Assembly (NCBI GenBank): GCA_032622095.1
Contig: CP136069.1
Location: 108,526,278-108,590,277, forward strand
Direction of reading: 5' to 3'
DNA: 64,000 bases
Source: Siphonodentalium dalli
Taxonomy: Eukaryota > Mollusca > Scaphopoda > Gadilida > Siphonodentaliidae
In this document: positions 60,201 through 64,000 of the stretch, one piece after another
Numbering within the stretch: position 1 is the first letter of the stretch
How the letters are laid out: each line of letters opens with the position of its first letter
Position numbers and translations under genes: made by a program
The notes under the pieces: generated by a model
The model's input: only the letters and a program-made list of their open reading frames with translations
The model's database searches: none
Told to the model about the DNA's origin: nothing

Positions 60201-62634
60201 CCGGACGACAGTATATCTTGTTTTTGCACTGATTTAAATTTCATTATTTTTGTTCTTTCATTTTGTATACCACATTAGGCAGGACAGATCTCATTACTTT
60301 TGTCATTCTGTTTTGTCTTCCAGATTGGAGAGGGTAGAAGATTTCAGATACTCGGAAGCATATAGAAGATGGCCACATCCAAGATAACGCAGCGAATCAA
60401 ATGTCTGGTTATTATTATAGCCCCTTATTAAAAAAGGGTATATTGTTTTGCACGTGTCTGTCCTGACATGCGTTCGCACATCCGCACAATGTCTGTTCAA
60501 TGTTATAACTTGAACCGTAGTGCTCTGATCTCAATGAAATTTGGTATGGGTGTTCACCACTATAAGGACATCCAATGGCATCTGTCCAATGTATGCACCG
60601 GACGACAGTATATCTTGTTTTTGCACTGATTTAAATTTCATTATTTTTGTTCTTTCATTTTGTATTCCACATTAGGCAGGACAGATCTCATTACTTTTGT
60701 CATTCTGTTTTGTCTTCCAGATTGGAGAGGGTACAATATTTCAGATACTCGGAAGCATACAGAAGATGGCCACATCCAAGATAACGCAGCGAATCAAATG
60801 TCTGTGGTTATTGTTATAGCCCCTTTTTTTAAAAGGTATATTGTTTTGCATCTGTCTGTCCGGACGTTCGTACGTACATCCGCCCAATGTCTGTTCATGC
60901 CATAGTGCTCGGTTCTGAATGAAATTTGGTATGGATGTACCCTACTATGAGTATACTCAGTAGAATATTCCATCGTTTTGTTCAGATTATTCATTCTAGA
61001 GTTATTCATCTTTGTTTATCTGGAAATGTTGGCTTTTTGGTCTGTCTGATGTCTTTTCAGGACATAACTTGAACAATAATGCTCGTTTCTCAATGATATT
61101 TGGTATGGATGTTCACCACTATAAGGACATTCAATGGCATCTGTTCAATGTATGCACCGGACGACAGTATATCTTGTTTTTGCACTGATTTAAATTTCAT
61201 TATTTTTTTTCTTTCATTTGGTATTCCACATTACAGACAGGACAGATCTCATTATTTTTGTCATTCTGTTTTGTCTTCCAGATTGGTGAGGGTACAATAT
61301 TTCAGATACTCGGAAGCATACAGAAGATGGCCACATCCAAGATAACGCAGCGAATCAAATGTCTGTGGTTATTGTCATAGCCCCTTTTTAAAAAAGGTAT
61401 ATTGTTTTGCATCTGTCTGTCCGGACGTTCGTACGTACATCCGCCCAATGTCTGTTCATGCCATAGTGCTCGGTTCTGAATGAAATTTGGTATGGATGTT
61501 CCCTACTATGAGTATACTCAGTAGAATATTCCATCGTTTTGTTCAGATTATTCATTCTAGAGTTATTCATCTTTGTTTATCTGGAAATGTTGGCTTTTTG
61601 GTTTGTCTGATGTCTTTTCAGGACATAACTTGAACAATAATGCTCGGTTCTCAATGATATTTGGTATGGATGTTCACCACTATAAGGACCTTCAATGGCA
61701 TCTGTTCAATGTATGCACCGGACGACAATATATCTTGTTTTTGCACTGATTTAAATTTCATTATTTTTGTTCTTTCATTTGGTATTCCACATGATAGACA
61801 GGACAGATCTCATTATTTTTGTCATTCTGTTTGGTTTTCCAGATTGGAGAGGGTAGAAGATTTCAGATACTCGGAAGCATATAGAAGATGGCCACATCCA
61901 AGATAACGCAGCGAATCAAATGTCTGGTTATTATTATAGCCCCTTATTAAAAAAGGGTATATTGTTTTGCACGTGTCTGTCCTGACATGCGTTCGCACAT
62001 CCGCACAATGTCTGTTCAATGTTATAACTTGAACCGTAGTGCTCTGATCTCAATGAAATTTGGTATGGGTGTTCACCACTATAAGGACATCCAATGGCAT
62101 CTGTCCAATGTATGCACCGGACGACAGTATATCTTGTTTTTGCACTGATTTAAATTTCATTATTTTTGTTCTTTCATTTTGTATACCACATTAGGCAGGA
62201 CAGATCTCATTACTTTTGTCATTCTGTTTTGTCTTCCAGATTGGAGAGGGTAGAAGATTTCAGATACTCGGAAGCATATAGAAGATGGCCACATCCAAGA
62301 TAACGCAGCGAATCAAATGTCTGGTTATTATTATAGCCCCTTATTAAAAAAGGGTATATTGTTTTGCACGTGTCTGTCCTGACATGCGTTCGCACATCCG
62401 CACAATGTCTGTTCAATGTTATAACTTGAACCGTAGTGCTCTGATCTCAATGAAATTTGGTATGGGTGTTCACCACTATAAGGACATCCAATGGCATCTG
62501 TCCAATGTATGCACCGGACGACAGTATATCTTGTTTTTGCACTGATTTAAATTTCATTATTTTTGTTCTTTCATTTTGTATTCCACATTAGGCAGGACAG
62601 ATCTCATTACTTTTGTCATTCTGTTTTGTCTTCC
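57216..62634. repeat. 11-monomer unit of a 5,419-bp tandem duplication
   Basis: Monomers: L 57216 (560), L 57776 (558), L 58334 (559), hybrid S 58893 (398), L 59291 (561), S 59852 (470, rearranged), S 60322, L 60719, L 61280, S 61841, S 62238. There is one extra second-class L (57776) compared with a normal 6-mer start; its tail has ATTATAGAAGGACAG, which makes it 558. The lengths sum to 5,419 bp, which is also the offset between 55.45-58.58 kb and 60.87-64.0 kb. Confidence 0.9.
59852..60321. repeat. Rearranged S monomer of 470 bp with a non-homologous junction
   Basis: The unit has three parts. First, an S head like 54903 (GGTAGAAG, GATATTCGG). Second, an L fragment like 55861 (CTGTGGTTATTGTCATAG, T5A6, GCATCTGTCTGTC). 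Third, after 59993, an S body that restarts at AGCGAATCAAATGTCTGG. AGCGAATC therefore occurs at both 59921 and 59994, 73 bp apart, and 397 + 73 = 470. Sequence normally following the break would be CGGACG; sequence normally preceding the restart would be ATAACGC. The two sides share only one C, so this junction was not made by homologous exchange. Confidence 0.9.
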
Positions 62635-64000
62635 AGATTGGAGAGGGTACAATATTTCAGATACTCGGAAGCATACAGAAGATGGCCACATCCAAGATAA
62701 CGCAGCGAATCAAATGTCTGTGGTTATTGTTATAGCCCCTTTTTTTAAAAGGTATATTGTTTTGCATCTGTCTGTCCGGACGTTCGTACGTACATCCGCC
62801 CAATGTCTGTTCATGCCATAGTGCTTGGTTCTGAATGAAATTTGGTATGGATGTTCCCTACTATGAGTATACTCAGTAGAATATTCCATCGTTTTGTTCA
62901 GATTATTCATTCTAGAGTTATTCATCTTTGTTTATCTGGAAATGTTGGCTTTTTGGTCTGTCTGATGTCTTTTCAGGACATAACTTGAACAATGATGCTC
63001 GGTTCTCAATGATATTTGGTATGGATGTTCACCACTATAAGGACATTCAATGGCATCTGTTCAATGTATGCACCGGACGACAGTATATCTTGTCTTTGCA
63101 CTGATTTAAATTTCATTATTTTTGTTCTTTCATTTGGTATTCCACATTATAGAAGGACAGATCTCATTATTTTTGTCATTTTGTTTTGTCTTCCAGATTG
63201 GAGAGGGTAGAAGATTTCAGATACTCGGAAGCATACAGAAGATGGCCACATCCAAGATAACGCAGCGAATCAAATGTCTGGTTATTGTTATAGCCCCTTT
63301 TAAAAAAGGGTATATTGTTTTGCATCTGTCTGTCCGGACGTTCGTACGTACATCCGCCCAATGTCTGTTCATGCCATAGTGCTCGGTTCTGAATGAAATT
63401 TGATATGGATGTTCCCTACTATGAGTATACTCAGTAGAATATTCCATCGTTTTGTTCAGATTATTCATTCTAGAGTTATTCATCTTTGTTTATCTGGAAA
63501 TGTTGGCTTTTTAGTCTGTCTGATGTCTTTTCAGGACATAACTTGAACAATAATGCTCGGTTCTCAATGATATTTGGTATGGATGTTCACCACTATAAGG
63601 ACATTCAATGGCATCTGTTCAATGTATGCACCCGACGACAGTATATCTTGTTTTTGCACTGATTTAAATTTCATTATTTTTGTTCTTTCATTTGGTATTC
63701 CACATTATAGAAGGACAGATCTCATTATTTTTGTCATTTTGTTTTGTCTTCCAGATTGGAGAGGGTAGAAGATTTCAGATACTCGGAAGCATACAGAAGA
63801 TGGCCACATCCAAGATAACGCAGCGAATCAAATGTCTGGTTATTGTTATAGCCCCTTTTAAAAAAGGGTATATTGTTTTGCATCTGTCTGTCCGGACGTT
63901 CGTACGTACATCCGCCCAATGTCTGTTCATGCCATAGTGCTCGGTTCTGAATGAAATTTGATATGGATGTTCCCTACTATGAGTATACTCAGTAGAATAT
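62635..64000. repeat. Start of the next HOR at the right edge (L L partial-L)
   Basis: L 62635 (560), L 63195 (558) and the first 248 bp of L 63753, cut by the window end. Matches 57216-58581 at an offset of 5,419 bp, including the 558-bp second L and ATCCAAGATAACG, where other second-class L monomers have ATCCGAG. Confidence 0.94.

Larger units (their letters stand above)
1..64000. repeat. Higher-order tandem satellite array spanning the entire window
   Basis: Every part of the window can be assigned to one of two related monomers: S (about 397-399 bp) or L (about 557-562 bp), joined head to tail in one orientation. The anchor CCAGATTGGAGAGGG (one variant has GGTGAGGG) recurs 133 times, at 323 and then every 397 to 562 bp up to 63753; the one exceptional spacing is 470 bp. 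No stretch of non-satellite sequence interrupts the array. Reading frames are short (121 codons at most), recur with the monomer, and carry frame-specific stops in one monomer class or another, so I see no gene. The sequence is AT-rich by eye, with one CpG cluster per monomer. The architecture indicates eukaryotic heterochromatin; the family and the organism are not identified. Confidence 0.97.

Noticed and set aside
1-64000. CRISPR array
   Set aside because: The repeats are hundreds of bases with no short repeat/unique spacer pattern, and there are no cas genes.
1-64000. Tandem rDNA, tRNA or histone gene cluster
   Set aside because: No rRNA-like conserved blocks, no tRNA A and B boxes or cloverleaf, and no conserved long reading frame in either monomer.
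1-64000. Intact transposon (LTR element, LINE, DNA transposon or Helitron)
   Set aside because: No reverse transcriptase, transposase, integrase or helicase frame, no long terminal repeats, and no insertion interrupting the monomer ladder. A distant origin from the internal repeats of a mobile element cannot be excluded.
1-64000. CENP-B box or telomere repeat in the monomer
   Set aside because: I found neither the TTCG...A..CGGG pattern of the CENP-B box nor runs of TTAGGG-like units; centromere function cannot be claimed from sequence alone.

Overview
The whole 64 kb window is one uninterrupted array of satellite DNA. I found no protein-coding gene, RNA gene, CRISPR array, complete transposon or unique sequence. 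Both edges cut through a monomer, so the array continues past the window on both sides. The organism must be a eukaryote: long AT-rich monomers in nested higher-order repeats (HORs) are typical of pericentromeric, subtelomeric or other heterochromatic satellites. The CpG-rich block with GTCTGTCC and GTACGTAC looks like repeats I associate with mollusc or other marine invertebrate genomes, but that is only an impression.

The array is built from two related monomers. S is about 397-399 bp and L is about 557-562 bp. I phased each monomer on the motif CCAGATTGGAGAGGG and give the position of the first A of AGATTGG. With this phasing the window holds 132 complete monomers (65 S, 67 L) between 323 and 63752, plus a partial L at each edge. 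S and L share a head (about 190-200 bp) and a tail (about 199 bp). L carries about 160 bp more in the middle, flanked by two diverged copies of a GCTCGG...GGTATGGATGTTC box 174 bp apart.

Layout: (1) 1-322, 3' part of an L. (2) Domain I, 323-15652, sixteen strictly alternating S-L dimers of 957-961 bp, overprinted by a 4,794-bp five-dimer duplication and a 958-bp tandem duplication. (3) Domain II, about 15.1 kb to the end, where L-L and S-S neighbours appear and the array is organised as a 7-mer HOR (LLSSLSS, 3,270 bp) and a 6-mer HOR (LLSLSS, 2,872 bp). Truncated and chimeric HORs lie between the complete ones. Larger duplications sit on top, with offsets of 10,129, 9,012 and 5,419 bp.

The main points of interest are: a palindromic T/A tract in every L whose T-to-A boundary moves among at least four positions while the tract stays 11 bp long; one non-homologous junction (59993/59994) in an otherwise homology-driven array; L monomers that look like intermediates in S/L interconversion; a recurrent L-head/S-body hybrid monomer; and a splice-acceptor-like, exon-like core in every monomer. 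No described functional system (defence, mobile or metabolic) is present.
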